Positions 1 through 11,800 of a stretch of DNA of 64,000 bases are shown one piece after another. The notes under the pieces were generated by a model. The model was given only the letters and a program-made list of their open reading frames with translations. It did no database searches and was not told the origin of the DNA. The stretch is from assembly GCA_013399875.1 (NCBI GenBank), contig VXAZ01001747.1, forward strand, positions 675,818 through 739,817, written 5' to 3'. A program made the position numbers and the translations under genes. Numbering within the stretch: the stretch's first letter is position 1; each line of letters starts with the position of its first letter. The stretch is from Gymnorhina tibicen. Taxonomy: Eukaryota > Chordata > Aves > Passeriformes > Artamidae.

Positions 1-41
1 ACACCACACACACCCAGGGAAAAAGCCAGTTGTGCTTTAAA

Positions 42-245
42 GCATGTAAATAAATGCCAGGCACAGCACTGCTACCTCTCTTCTAAATATGAGAATATCT
101 CTGTCTGATGGAGCTTTACAAAGGCCAATATGATTAATCCCATTTTACAGAGTGGGAAATTGAGTTTTCATCCATAATCATCCAGTAGGCCAGAAATAAA
201 AACCTGGTTCTGTGAGTCCTGGCCCTGCTTATCCTGTCCCAGTGA
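42..245 (-). repeat. MIR-type SINE remnant, near full length
   Basis: Read on the minus strand this matches the layout of a MIR (CORE-SINE) from its tRNA-like head to its 3' end. On the plus strand it shows, in order, the reversed 3' part (AAATGCCAGGCACAGCACTG), the reversed ATTTAATCC-like region near 107-140, the reversed CCCATTTTACAGA..GGAAA.TGAG block at 139-165, and the reversed AGTA.G..AGA..AACC.GG head at about 183-206. MIRs are ancient, inactive, tRNA-derived SINEs shared by amniotes. The copy is strongly diverged. It underlies the C-terminal part of a 213-codon minus-strand reading frame, which argues that this frame is not a gene. I am fairly sure of the family and less sure of the exact ends. 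Confidence 0.72.
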
Positions 246-1295
246 CATAGCTCAGTAACTTGTCCTGTCCTCTGTCCTCCTTTCCAGCTGAATCTCTGTG
301 GAGTCACTAAGCCTTCACGAATGTTCCCAAGGCTGCTGCAGGATGCAGGCTGGGGAATGGCTTGGGAGGAAGTGAGGAGCCCAGACCCACGCCTGGCCTC
401 ACCTCTGCCAACCACAAGCACTGCTGGCACCAGCCAGCCTCCCACATCTCTGTGGTGCTGGAAAAAGTCCTGGTGTGCTCCAGCTTCGTGCTGTGTTTCA
501 TTTGCAGTTTTAAAGCAGCAAGTGACTCTTGGAGCCAAACAAATGCCTGGCATTTGGCTGTGCCTGTGTTTTCCTATGGCCAGGCTGACCTTTAGGAACA
601 CAAGAGTCACAGCTATGACAGGCAGCTCACTTGAAGCCTCCTGTCTGGGAGCTGGGGAGGTTTTGTAATTGCTGGAAAAGCCAAAAAGTCTTTCTTCAGA
701 CCTTGATTTTTCCTTAGCAACCAACTTTCCTCCTTGATTTCCCTTCTCTTCACCTTTCCCTTCTATGTAACTCACAGCTGATTCTTGTTGTCATAACCAC
801 CCTTTATTGATGAAGATGCAATCAGCAAGAATGATGAGCAGTTGCAGAGTTCAGCCCAACTCTATGAAATCACTCGTAGATGTGCTTAACTTCAGTAAAT
901 CTGTTCTTCTGCTCGGTCTTAAACATGTGCTTTAGTCTTTTGCAAGTCCTTGGCCCTCTCACAGTCACAACTGGGTCACTGATCACTGAGGAAAGGCAGG
1001 ATGAGGAAAAGGCTCTTGTTGGGATCTCTGTGAAAGTGTTTTTCTGAGCCCACAGTCAGTGTCTGCTCTTTTGGCAGATGAGTGCAATTTTGTTGTTCAG
1101 TGAAGGAATAGAGCATGAAATCCCCTACTGAAGTTCTCTTAGACATGCCTGTAAAATGCTGAGTAAGAGTGAAGTGCCTGTGGCATGGCTGCTGCATGTT
1201 GTGCTGTCCTCATCACTCCCAGCTGCCCATCAGCTCTTGTTGGCTGTTCCTCTACTTGTTCAGGGCCTTACCAAGTGTCCATCTTGCTCAAATGT

Positions 1296-1347
1296 TAAAA
1301 AATAAGAAACAACAAACACACAAACAAACAGAAAAAAAAACAAACCC
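1296..1347. repeat. A-rich CAAA simple repeat
   Basis: An A-rich run with imperfect CAAA/AAAC units followed by nine A residues (about 1332-1340). It is low-complexity sequence with no neighbouring SINE body that I can recognise. Confidence 0.75.
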
Positions 1348-1725
1348 AAGGATAGCATGATGAAGCTATGAGACAGGTTTTTAAATTTAAATCTTTAATT
1401 GGGATTTGCTGTTTTTGCTTCAGGGCGTTCTTGACATATTTCCACTTTGCCTTGAAACCACGAGCAGTAGGCATCGTGTTCTTTTCCAGTGGGTACAGGA
1501 TGCTCACATAAGAGCTGACTTGAGGAATGAAAAGGAATTATGTGCTCCATTACTGCTATGTAGTGGTGTCTTGTAGAAAGTGTGGTTAAGGTCTGATTTG
1601 CTAAGTGACTGAGAGGCACATAATTTAAGATGTTTTGAAACTGAATTGACATTGCCCTCATCAGTTGTGTATCCTTTGAAACCTGCCTGTTCCTTGCTGT
1701 GTTCTGTACACCACCCAGCACTCTG

Positions 1726-1764
1726 AGTGAAGTTCTCAGCACTCTGCAGTGAAGTTCTCAGCAC
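1726..1764. repeat. 22-bp tandem duplication
   Basis: Two copies of a unit beginning AGTGAAGTTCTCAGCAC lie head to tail, at 1726-1747 and 1748-1764. The first 17 bases are identical and the second copy is partial. This looks like a small replication-slippage duplication. Confidence 0.85.
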
Positions 1765-3070
1765 CTGCTGAAGGCAAATAATGATAATTAGTTCTAATAG
1801 CTGTTCTGTTTCACACCTCTTCTAGCTTGCCAAGGCAGATCACAAGATGTCACCAAAGCAAATAATCACCACAGTGCCAAATGGCTTAGCACGATTTCAG
1901 TACATAGCACGAGGGTTTGCCTGCATGATCCATGACAGAAATGCTGAAGTTCTGTGACTTTGCCTGCCCAGTATTATCTGTTTCCAGCTTATGACCTGCA
2001 CTGGTTCTGAGTCTTGCTCGTGCTCAGGGCTCTGACATACAGGTGTGTTACCACAGTGTAACAGGTTCCTGCACGTCAGGTTCTTCACCACAATTGCCGT
2101 TCATGCTCTGGCCCAGCAGTGCAGCTATCCCCTTTTTTTTGTGGCAGGGGAAAACTACTTTGGCTTACTTTGTATTTGCAAGGGGGTAGAGAATGCAAAA
2201 AGACAGTTATTACAGAATAGCTGATACCTGTTAATTTATGTTATTATTCCTCTTCCTAAAGTTACTTGTGTGTTGGGGTCATGCTCATCATTTAGGGTAT
2301 GAACTTGGTACCAAGCAGGCAAACACTTTCATGGATCTCCTCATTACCTTCAAACCATAAGGAACTGTCTCCATTGGATGTGTGTAATAGATGTGCCTGG
2401 GGCTGTTCAAGCTAGGGCAAGATATCACAGGCAGAAAAGAATCAACATAGGAATATTAACAATACATTATTTTGGTGGTGCAGTTTTCCCATATGATTAC
2501 AAGTGATGAGTGCTCCGTGGGAGTGAGGGAAAGGAAGATCAGCCCCATACCGATAGGCTGTGCTCGGTTGTTCACAGCCACGCACCTCTCTTTACTGTTA
2601 GTTCATTTGTTTGCTCTTATGCCTCTGCATTCTGTCCTGAAGGCTAACCACATATCATATATATTTAAAAGAACAGTAGCATACAACTGGTATAGATGTT
2701 AGGGTTCCTTTCCCAAAACATTATGATATTCCTGCTGAGAATATGAAGATAAAGGCTTTAATCCTTGGGAACAAAAGGGCGTGAGTAATTCCATTTCATT
2801 GCATGACCTGGAATCTCCACCCATATAAATACATCAAAGAGTAGGTATGATTTCACTCTCTGACACCCATGGATTGAGGTTCTCACCCTGGGAAGCAAAG
2901 AGCTCCTGGGCTGGACAGTGCCCATGAGGCTGGGTAATAGGGATATTTGCAGTGTTCTTTGATCTTCCTACTGGACCAAAATTATTCACATCTCCCCTGT
3001 GTTGCTGAAAACTTATCCAAGCACTCAAGGCAATTATTTTTAAATGTATGTGTGTTTTGGGCCAAGTCCA

Positions 3071-3160
3071 TGAATCCTGACTCATGACTAACTCAGCCCT
3101 TACTTAAGCAAAACTCCACTTGATTTCATTACAACTAGGGGCAGGACTCTGTGATTCCTG
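3071..3160. repeat. TTGACTTCAATGGGAG-family remnant
   Basis: The stretch reads CTTACTTAAGCAAAACTCCA, then CTTGATTTCATTACAA. This is half of a symmetrical motif (CTCAGGCAAAACTCCCATTG followed by ACTTCAATGGGAG) that I know as a very common old interspersed repeat in turtle, crocodile and bird genomes. I cannot name the family with certainty. Related pieces lie elsewhere in this window (about 5065, 7485, 33030, 36765 and 37607). Assignment rests on motif resemblance only. Confidence 0.5.
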
Positions 3161-3400
3161 CCCCTGCCAACAGGAGCTGCAGGAGCCCAGCCCCAGCTCT
3201 CAGAGCCTTCTACAGCTCCCATCACCTGCCAGTGCTCTGGAGCCTCCTGGACCTATCTGAATCTTGCAGACAGCGGTGCTGTCTACCTAAAAAGACCCAT
3301 CCTGCTTTACTGCCCTGCTCAAGCCACTACATGGGTGATGGAGAACCACGCTGGTGCTGTGTTAACTAATAATGCTTGGAGCTAAACCTGCCAACAGGCT

Positions 3401-3472
3401 GCAGGAAATTCTGTGACCCACATTAATCAGGAGCTCAGACTAGATGGTTGTGTTAGCCTGACCATCTGGCTG
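3401..3472 (+). repeat. CR1 LINE 3'-end fragment
   Basis: The sequence contains AAATTCTGTGACCCACA, then CAGGAGCTCAGACTAGATGG. This follows the conserved 3' untranslated end of archosaur and turtle CR1 elements (ATTCTGTGGCC..., then CAGGAGGTCAGACTAGATGATC). The terminal short repeats are not preserved. CR1 copies are typically 5'-truncated, so a piece with only the 3' end is expected. It is old, with many substitutions. Confidence 0.68.
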
Positions 3473-4722
3473 AAAACTGTTGCACTGCAGATTGGCTGTA
3501 ACTCACTGGAGTATTTTAATTTTGTTATAAATTAATTTCTAACACGCTCAGCTCACCATTGCATGCTAGAGGCCAGGATGGTTCAGGTAAAGAGAGAAAT
3601 TAGATGATATGAGCACTGGGAAGAGTAATCTAAAATACCCAGGCAGGTCCGCATGGCAGAAGGGTAGCTGGTGCTGATAAACTCGGCCGGATCTGAGCTC
3701 CTCTTTGTGCCCTGTTTCCCAGCACTCCTGGCTCCAGGCGAGGGTACAGCGCTGCTCCTGACCTGGCTCCCCGCACTCATGACTGCAGGAGTCAGCTCAG
3801 GTCTCGCCAGCCTTATTAGCTCTGGCTCGGTGCCGGCAATTCCTATTCAAGCTGGCTCTGTGCAACGTGCCTGGATGTCTGTGCCGTGCACATCCCGGCA
3901 TGGGAGTGGTGTCCCAGTGTCAGGAATGTGGGACAGAGACGCTCTGGCTGCCTGCTGAGAGCAGCACGGTCACATTCACACAAAGGAAGAGGCTCTGCTG
4001 AAGCGAGCTGTCCTGCCTGGAGGCAGCCCTGTCCTGGCATGGATAATCCAGAAGTCACCCAAGGGAGACTGAGAGTGAGAAAATAGTAATAAACTGTCTT
4101 GAAGTGTCCCTGCTGTCCAGCAGTCCCAGGAGAGCTTATTAAAACCCAACCATTTTCTGCTTAGCGAGTGTGACTGCCAGTATGTGGCTAAAGCAACCAA
4201 AGAACTTCAATGGAAATGTTTCTTATCTGTGTCATTTAAGATAAAGCCACTGTGTTTTGCATGGCTGCACCTTGACAAATGGCCTGATTGGTTTTATTCC
4301 TAACTACAGCTAGAAATAACAGAGCTGCTGTGCATATTCCCATCATTTGTGTTATTTAGATTTTTGGCCTCAGAAGAGGAAGCATTTGCAGGATTGGACT
4401 CAGTGTTTTGGCCTGTCAGCTGTTGCTGCACCCTTTGGTGCCTTAGACTATTTCTTTCATCAAAGTAAACAGGTTTTGTAGTAACTTACTGTTGTCTTTT
4501 TTAATGCTGCATTAGGAGGCTTTGAAGATACATTTTGTGCCAACATAAACACTTTTTTGACTAACAGAAATGAGTCCTTGCTTGCATTAATTTGCTGTGA
4601 ATGTTACAAAGGCTATAAAATAGCTGTAAGTAGATGTCCTCGTCTGAATCTCCTTTAGACTACTGCAAGGCTCCCACAATAATGACCAAATGAGGGTCTC
4701 CTTTCAGCAGGCAAAGGTTTGT

Positions 4723-4765
4723 TCCTTTTTCCCCCCCTTTTCTGTTCTTTTTTTTCCTCTGCCTT
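4723..4765. repeat. Polypyrimidine low-complexity tract
   Basis: An almost pure C/T run with C7 and T8 homopolymers. It could act as a pyrimidine tract upstream of an acceptor, but no convincing exon follows it. It is annotated as low-complexity sequence only. Confidence 0.8.
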
Positions 4766-5064
4766 CTTTTGAAAAGAGGAGAACTGGAAGCTGCCTGGCC
4801 CAATGATGTTCTTTATTCCTCTGTCTCCCCATCCCACCCCAGACTTCCTGGGAGGACACATAAAAAATGACTTGCCCTGTTCTGCACAGCACTTCACCTG
4901 TGTGATATTTGCAAAGGAATTTTGTCTCTTAGATATTTTTGACAGGTCAGTGAATTGCACAACAGGATTTAGTCCTTTGTTGCTGGCCGTTTCTGACTGA
5001 AGCTCTCACTTTTACTGCCGCAGTTCCTGCTTTGCTGTACAGACTTGAGATCAAAACCCCACCG

Positions 5065-5107
5065 TAGTCAGAAATTATTCCTATTGACTCCACAGGTGTT
5101 AGATCAG
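5065..5107. repeat. TTGACTTCAATGGGAG-family remnant
   Basis: Contains TTCCTATTGACTCCACAGGTG followed by TTAGATCAG, resembling the core and flank of the symmetrical family described at 3071-3160. It is short and diverged, so the call is tentative. Confidence 0.35.
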
Positions 5108-6799
5108 TCTTTTATGTTATTCAAGGCTATCTAAGGCCCAAACAGCAACTATATTCAAATAGAGACAACTCTTTGAAGAAATGTAAATGTTTCCTCTTCA
5201 GCACATTCACATCAAATATGGTTTTGGCTCTGTAGTTGTGAAAAAATACAGAAATTACCAGTAGAGTCACCAAGATCTAAGTCAGGACTAGGGAAAGCTG
5301 GTGAGTGAGGAAATTCTTCAACATTTGTTCTTTTGTGTTCACATTCTTATGACTTGAATTCAAATATCTGCCCCGCACTGAAGAACCTGGAAACAAGATC
5401 TTCAGGTCTTTCCTAGTTGTAATGAGAACACACCCAGGCAGAGTACATGAGGAGAATTAAAGGAAAGAGATTTACAAAACCTCTTAAAACAGCAAGCTTC
5501 TTAATTTTCCTTTAGAATTCAAAGGAGCCACCAGACAAAATATTTAAGGACTGAAGCAGCTAAGCCCCAGCAGAGAGCGTGGCTGGCTTGGTTTGCTCAG
5601 GCTTATCTGAATTTGGTCCTGTAAAAGCGTGAATTACTGACTCTCCTCTTTTCTCTGCTTTACAGTCCTCAGGTACCTGGAGGGCATCCCAGAAAAACAG
5701 GAGGGTGAGCCAGCCTTCTGAGACATTGATGCTTTCTGAATCTCACTGGCTAAGCCCAAGTTTGAATATTTAAGGGTCTTCAAAATTCCCACGTGACACC
5801 CCCTACCCCAAAAGGAAAACCAGCTAAGCAGCAGCTTCCCTGTAAAGCCAGACCATGGCCAGGGAGCAGGAGTGGAGCCAGGAGCTGCTGCAAAGACACG
5901 CCTCATTCCAGCCTAGTAGTTTCCAGAAGCTGGGCTTTGATTGCTGTGGGTGAAATCCATAGTGTGTGTGGAGAGAACCAGCAAGGCTGACAGTGTAGTG
6001 GGAGTGAATAATGCAGAGGCCTTTGCCCGTCCTGTTGCACAGGAATGATTCCCACGTCCTCCAAGCAACGTGGAGAGAATCAGTTTTGAAGAGCCTCTGC
6101 AGCACTACTGCGGCAAAGCAGGAAAAATATTGCAAAGTAGAAAAGACTTTTGTCCAGATGCTTTTTCTCTGGGTGGTCATCTGGCTTCTTCAAGCCTGAA
6201 ATTGTGTTTTGTTCATGCATCTGCTGGAGTTAACATGCAGCAGCTTTTTGGGGGGTACCCTGGGCAGCCATCTCCTTCCCTCAGCTGCAGCACCTCCACT
6301 GACTCCAGCAGGATCCAGCCAGGCTGTGCTGTGCCTGCCAATCCTCCCTCCATCCACAGGCCTGGGATTGCTCACACTGGACTCGCTGTGCTTTTCACAG
6401 GGTCCTTACGCCTTTGCTTCTTTGTGCAGGACAGGGCTTAACACCCTCCCTTGTCAAACCTTGAATTAAAAAGCAGTGTCTTAGCAGGCTTAGATGGGAT
6501 TAAGCAGCACAAACCTCTTACACACAGAGCTTACACTAAGTAAGCTTTTCTAAGTTACCAATGCGTGATGTATCTGTAGCTCTCCTATCACTTTCCATCT
6601 CAGCTGGGTTGTTTCAGAGGGAATAATGGAAGCTGAGTTTATTGACTTCCCCTAGGCCTTGGGTGTTTGGTGCCTTTTTGGTCTTCTGGTGTTCCAGGCA
6701 GAATTTCTAAAAACAGTTGCCAAAGCCAGACCTGGTGTGGGCAGGTGTAGTTTCAGTTGCCTCAGCAGATCTGTGCCAAAGTACAGTGACTGCAAATCT

Positions 6800-6935
6800 G
6801 GAGGCAGCCTGTGCTGGCAGGGAAAAGCAGGGGACTGTGGCTAATCCTAGCCCTGTCACTGACCTGCTGTGGGACTTTATCTGCAGCTCTGCTATCCCCT
6901 CAAACCTATATTTACATATTTAAAAGACAAGACCT
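6800..6935 (+). repeat. MIR-type SINE remnant
   Basis: The block GGCTAATCCTAGCCCTGTCA, then CTGACCTGCTGTGGGACTTT, mirrors the tRNA-related head of MIR (AATCCcgGCtCTG.CACTtAC.aGCTGTGTGACcTT). A degenerate CTCAGTTTCC...TGTAAAATGG region follows at about 6895-6930. Plus orientation. It is an ancient, inactive copy. Confidence 0.62.
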
Positions 6936-7484
6936 CTGGATAAGAATTCGTTTATTATTCTTTCATGCAGAAGTTAATATAAGGGGTACAGTCATGCAAC
7001 ACTTAAATAATTGATCCATAATATCCCTTGCATTGCACAATTCAATGTGTGAAAAGCTCTCCTGTCCCTTGAAGAGGCAACCTGGAGAAGAGGGGAAAGC
7101 ACCTCTGTCTTTTGTTTTCTTGCCTTCTTTCACAGACTCCCATTTGGAAGATATTTATTAGGTGGGGGAAAGTACAGTATGATGCTGCATTGCTTGGTGA
7201 AGCACCTTATTTTCCTACACACACAGGGCTCTCTTTACATCTTTAAAGAATCACAACAAAGAAAAGGAGCTGACACAATGAATTTTGATCCGGAAAGTGA
7301 AATCTGACATAACCAGTAGTTACATTTTTCTTATTCCCTGGTAGTTTGCCTAAAGGCAGCTTTCAAATAATTCCTGTTTTCACCTCCTGAGAAATAATCT
7401 ATTTGCTTCTGAATTAATTAGGCAGCATCATAAAAAGCCTTTAGAGACTTTGCAAGCTGCTGATCTAACTTTTAAAAATATATA

Positions 7485-7553
7485 ATGGGCCTGATCCTTA
7501 GGCCAGATAGAGGGAATTCTGCTTTTAATTTTGATGGGATTTTGTGTGTGATG
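7485..7553. repeat. TTGACTTCAATGGGAG-family remnant
   Basis: Begins GGGCCTGATCCTTAGG and ends TTAATTTTGATGGGATTTTG followed by TGTGTG. The GGGCCTGATCC end and the ..TTGA.TTCAATGGGA.TTTTG core are the two diagnostic parts of this old family. It is one of the better copies in the window. Confidence 0.52.
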
Positions 7554-7614
7554 CTACTGAAAAAACAGGGTTCCCAGTAAATAGTACTGGGTGTTGCTTT
7601 TTCTGTCAGCTTTA

Positions 7615-7650
7615 CTGGTATCTGTCTCTATGTCTGGTATCTGTCTCTAT
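7615..7650. repeat. 19-bp tandem duplication
   Basis: The 17-mer CTGGTATCTGTCTCTAT occurs twice, at 7615-7631 and 7634-7650, separated by GT. This is a recent-looking slippage duplication. Confidence 0.9.
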
Positions 7651-9145
7651 AACAGCCTAACAGTGATGAGACAGAGTAGGTCCTTTCTTATTTCATCTTC
7701 CCTTGGACAATCAGTGCCAGAATTTCTGTTGTTTGCTGCCCTGATGAGCAGACACGTGCAGGGCAGTTAAGTGCTGTCTCTCCACCTGTAATGTGCGGGG
7801 CGTGATTGATCGACCCGAGCTGGGCCATTGTGCAAGGCCAGGGAAATCAGTGGAGCTCTCACGTGCAGAATAGATCATCTCAAGCTTGGCTTTGAGATGT
7901 CAGCTACTCCGATACTCACCGGTTTAAATCAGCATCAACCAAGTCAACTAACTCTTTAGCAATAACATAGTTTCCTGTTAATCTGAAAGATGAAAATAAG
8001 GGAAATAATTTTGATCTCATTGATAACGAATTTTTTTTTTTTTCTGACGTAAAATACCACCCAAATGGAGTTTCACTGACCAAATTGAAAATACCTGTAC
8101 CAGTGTGTTTACAGGGTGATGTAAAAAACTTTTATTCAACAAAGTAAGAGATTCAGGTAAATTTCCAGGCTCATGAGTTTTTCATGACGTTGGGCTTTAT
8201 GGCCTGGATGGTCTCTCTCTGTTCTACGTTCATTTGTTCTTACATTCCTGACTTTGCCTGTTGCCAGTGGCAATATCACCAACACAAGTCAGGACAAGGA
8301 TTAGATCAAAAGATGCACGAGGAACCAAAGATGGCTCTGAGTGAGATCTGGAGCTCAGATTAGGAGATCTAAACACCTGTATGTCTTTCAGGTGCAAGTT
8401 TGTGTGCTGCTGGCATTCTGCTGAGGGGTTTGCTCACATAGCTCCAGGAACGTTCATGGTCAGCAGGACATCTGGTAACTTGTCCCATGGCACTGCACTG
8501 CTCTGCTGAGTGGCACAGGCTAGAGAAGTATGGATTTGCAATATGGACCAGAGAAAATGACTCATTTCAGGAATCACCATTTCAAACCTCATTATTCTGC
8601 AGGAGTTTCTGCTAGCTTTTAGAAATGCCAAAATGGTGTCCATACTAACACTGTTGTTTAAAACTCAGAAGCAAATTCTTTCCTAAACTCAGGACCTGTT
8701 CCTCTCCTCTTTCTGTTACCTGACTTTTGAGTGCAGCTGTGACTTCCACTGTCCCTTCCCCAGGTGAGCACCAGGCTCGGCTTCGCCCAGCAGCTGGGCT
8801 GCCCTGACAGCACTGCTTTGGGAAATAAAACAAGAGAAGGATTTGTCACAAGAAAGCCCAGATTGTCAGTGAGAGCAGGAAAGCTGATCCAGCTTTATAT
8901 CAGTCCCATTATCCTCCGCTCTCCCTTGCAAAGTAGGCAATTTGGTGCTTTCCCTGTAAAAGTTTTTGGTGTTTGGAAGGTTCCTGGAGAACCCAGTAAT
9001 CTGGGATGTGTGGGCTCAGGAGCCAACTCCTAAATAAAACCAACGCATCTCCAGCAAGATCTATATGAAGAGCAATTAAAGGCCCTAGGCCCAGAGGACT
9101 GTCATCTCACATGTTCTTTTTTCAGCTGATGTCAAAGACTTTGCT

Positions 9146-9202
9146 TTTTTTTTGCTTGGTTTTTCTGTTTTCTTTTTCTTTTTTTCCCTTTTTTTTTTTA
9201 CA
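9146..9202. repeat. T-rich low-complexity tract
   Basis: A T-rich run with several homopolymers that ends in T residues followed by ACAG. It looks formally like an ideal splice-acceptor pyrimidine tract, but the sequence after it contains no recognisable exon. Confidence 0.8.
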
Positions 9203-10553
9203 GATCTGCTCATATACATTTTATACACTGGAGCTTTGCAGAGCACAAATAACTTTTTTTTAAAATGGAGAGGTCAGTTACTTGTGTTCCTGGAGTCAAC
9301 ATGGTCTGCCATGTCAGTCTGCCCTGTGAGGTTTTAGGGTCAGTGCATTCTCCCTGCTCTGTATCAAGCCTGAATTTCTAGTCAGGAAAAAACATTGTTG
9401 TGGGCTAAGTCCAAAGAGTTACAGCTTTATTTACAGTTTAGCTACCACCTACAGCAATGTAGCTCATCACTAGGATGCCTTGGGCATGTTTGCACTTTAT
9501 AACTTAGTGAGGCTGTTTACAGTATTATCAACAGAAGAAATAAAGGACCAGGGTGGACCTTTTATTGTGACCTCGATGTCTCCTCATTCAGCTACTTTTC
9601 TCAAAGCATATTCAGTCCATGGGCAGCCTTGTGGGCCCTGGCAGTACCTGGGTACCTTTTCTGTACCCAGAAAAGGGTAAATTGCTGGCTGGTTTTTAAT
9701 GTCACATCCATCCTTTTCTGTCTTCAGATCCCTAGTCTTTCTCTCTGGATCTTGGAAATTCTTTTGCTTCCTTTTCTATAGAAGCTCTAGTTCTGAATCC
9801 AGGTAGCATAGGGAGGAGAAAGAGGAAAGGATGTTTTTGGACTTCTCATGACTGCCACAAGGATCAGGAGCTGAATTCATGGATTGGACAGGCACATCAG
9901 TGAGAATTCCCCAGACTAACAATTAATCCAGTTCATAGAAGAAGTGGATGCATCCATCTCTTCCCTGCCCACAGCCTTCTTTGCCCTCCACCCAGTTAAC
10001 TTAAATTGTGAAATTCTGGGCAGATTTTATGTACATACACCTACTCAGCCTACTCTGTAAACATACACACATAGTCACACATAAACAGCCTGCACAAGCA
10101 TGCACTGCACATGGTGTACAGGTTTGGTAATATTATTCCTAGCAATTAATCTCCCTGTTTCTGAGTTTGTATGGATTCTTGTCTAATCTCCAGAAAGAGA
10201 ATTTCTTTCTATATCCTGAGTGCCAGTGATATGTAAAGGCCAAACTGCACTGCACAGTGCCCTTTGGGAAGAGACTTCTGCTTAAAAGCCTTCCAGCCTG
10301 CCACAGAAGACTATATTTGGAAGGATGGGAAAGAAACACGAGAGGCACATGGAGCAAAGGCTGTGAGCATCAGCAGTTTACTACAAGTAAACAGTTTCAC
10401 TTCTCGAGCTGTTGTGTTTGTCAGTCTAGTAAACAGGATCTGACTGCAGTGAGATAACAAAGCTGTAGGCCTAAACCTGTCCTCCTCCTCTGCAGTTTGA
10501 ATTATATGCTGCCCACACTCCTGTCAGCCACCCTGTTCCTTCCCTCTGTGATG

Positions 10554-10608
10554 CACCATTGCAATATTTAAGTCCACCATTGCAGTATTTAATTCCATTA
10601 TTGCGATG
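10554..10608. repeat. 21-bp minisatellite, 2.6 copies
   Basis: Units of the form CACCATTGCARTATTTAAKTC sit at 10554-10574 and 10575-10595, with a partial third copy to 10608. The first two differ at two positions and the third is more diverged. It is a small local tandem repeat. Confidence 0.85.
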
Positions 10609-10937
10609 CCCCTGCAGAGTCCTTGGTTTGGCTGGAAGCAAAAAATCATCGACCTGGCTTCCTACTCTTACAGGGTTTTACAAAAAAGGGACTTAGTTAA
10701 CTGTCTGGGATCAGGCAGCATTCCAAATCACTCCCAAACTGTCCTCTTCTGTTTGGAAAATAGGATATTGCTGTCCGTTTTTTGTCCAGGTCACCAAGAG
10801 CCAATGCTGGGAGCTGTCTCTGCTGCCCTGCTCAGAGGAGCCAGTAGTACAGCCTTGTCTGATAGCATCTGCTTTCCCTGAATAATTATGGACATTCCCC
10901 TCTCCACTCATCCCTCCAAGCACCTTGGAGTCATAAA

Positions 10938-10981
10938 TTGCCATGCTAGACCAAATGGAGTCATTTGCTCTAGCACGGCAA
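10938..10981. other. Inverted repeat / short stem-loop
   Basis: Arms TTGCCATGCTAGA (10938-10950) and TCTAGCACGGCAA (10969-10981) are complementary at 12 of 13 positions around an 18-base loop. If transcribed from the minus strand the single mismatch becomes a G-U pair, giving a fully paired 13-bp stem. That is too short for a typical microRNA precursor. Function unknown. Confidence 0.6.
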
Positions 10982-11689
10982 GTTCAGGGAATGATCTTCC
11001 CATTCAAGGTGAATCTTGATACCTGACGTATGAGAAGACCAGGCACATGCTAAAAATTCCTTGCTAATTTGGGTTGCCAGTTCATCAAAAACATCCTCCC
11101 AAACACGCACAGGATGTATTAAGTTATGGTATAGTAAGCGATCAGCTTGTCACACTGACATTTCTGCTCCTTGCCAGCAAGTCCTGGACTTCATTATCTC
11201 TCTCAAGAAATCAGATCTCTGAGTGTCACCCTGCAATAAATTTGTGTAACTGGAAACCTCTCCCCAGGCATACAAAGATCTGAGGACAAGTGAGCATTGC
11301 TGTTCTCTGAAGACTGATGTATAAATATATACTGCACTGACTAACAACATCCCTTCTCTGGGACAGGTCCAGTGCAGCCTTAGCATCCTTTGAGTCTTCA
11401 TCCAGTGGCACTTTGGCATAGGTGCATGACATGTTGCGAGGTGGGTCGTATCTTTTGGGGCTACCAAACGAGGGAGTTTAATTGTGTCTAAGTTATTCCA
11501 TGGTGTTATATTTCCACTTCCCGTTCTACTTAGAAAATCCAGGATGTGCTGCCTGTCCTGCTGCAGGGGAGGTTGGCAGGGTGGCCCTGGCAGTGTCAGG
11601 ACACGCTGTCACCTTGGTGACTTAGAGACCAGTAGGAACAGCACTTGTAAATGAAACTTCCTCTATGTGGTGATCCTGTGGTGAGGTTG

Positions 11690-11800
11690 TAGATGGCCAG
11701 AAAATCTGGAATCTCCAAGCTGCTGTCCCTGTACATGATCTCTGACCTCTTTTGTGAATCGATCTCTGCCTCAGTTTCCTTTTCTGAGAGTTGGGGGTGC
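11690..11800 (+). repeat. MIR-type SINE remnant
   Basis: Contains TCTCTGACCTCTTTTGTGAA, then ATCTCTGCCTCAGTTTCCTT, then TTCTGAGAG. This matches the MIR centre (GTGACCTTgGg.AAgTcActt..CCTCTgtgCCTCAGTTTCCtcaTCTGtaaA) in plus orientation. It overlaps a 150-codon minus-strand frame that otherwise looks protein-like, so that frame is probably not a gene. Confidence 0.55.

Larger units (their letters stand above)
246..3060. other. Unique non-coding DNA
   Basis: No supported gene here. Open frames exist on both strands but none shows a recognisable domain or a plausible splice pattern. The stretch contains an A-rich CAAA-type simple repeat (about 1296-1347) and a 22-bp tandem duplication (1726-1764), listed separately. 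A weak MIR-like stretch around 795-865 was too diverged to call. Confidence 0.6.
3480..6790. other. Unique non-coding DNA
   Basis: I see no gene. The stretch includes a pyrimidine tract (about 4723-4765) and one TTGACTTC-family piece (about 5065-5107), listed separately. The rest is unremarkable mixed-composition DNA with short chance reading frames. Confidence 0.6.
7660..11689. other. Unique non-coding DNA
   Basis: No supported gene. The stretch holds a T13 run (8031-8043), a long T-rich tract (about 9146-9202), a degenerate CA-rich patch (about 10030-10115), a 21-bp minisatellite and a stem-loop (both listed). Remaining sequence shows no recognisable family. Confidence 0.6.

Noticed and set aside
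134..775. 213-codon minus-strand frame
   Set aside because: Its C-terminal end is read from a MIR remnant and the rest has no family resemblance, so it is best explained as chance.
795..865. Possible additional MIR fragment
   Set aside because: Only scattered matches to the MIR centre; below what I can defend by eye.
8185..8235. Possible CR1 tail (TGGCCTGGATGGTCTCTCTC)
   Set aside because: Similarity to the CR1 3' end is too weak and the flanks do not support it.
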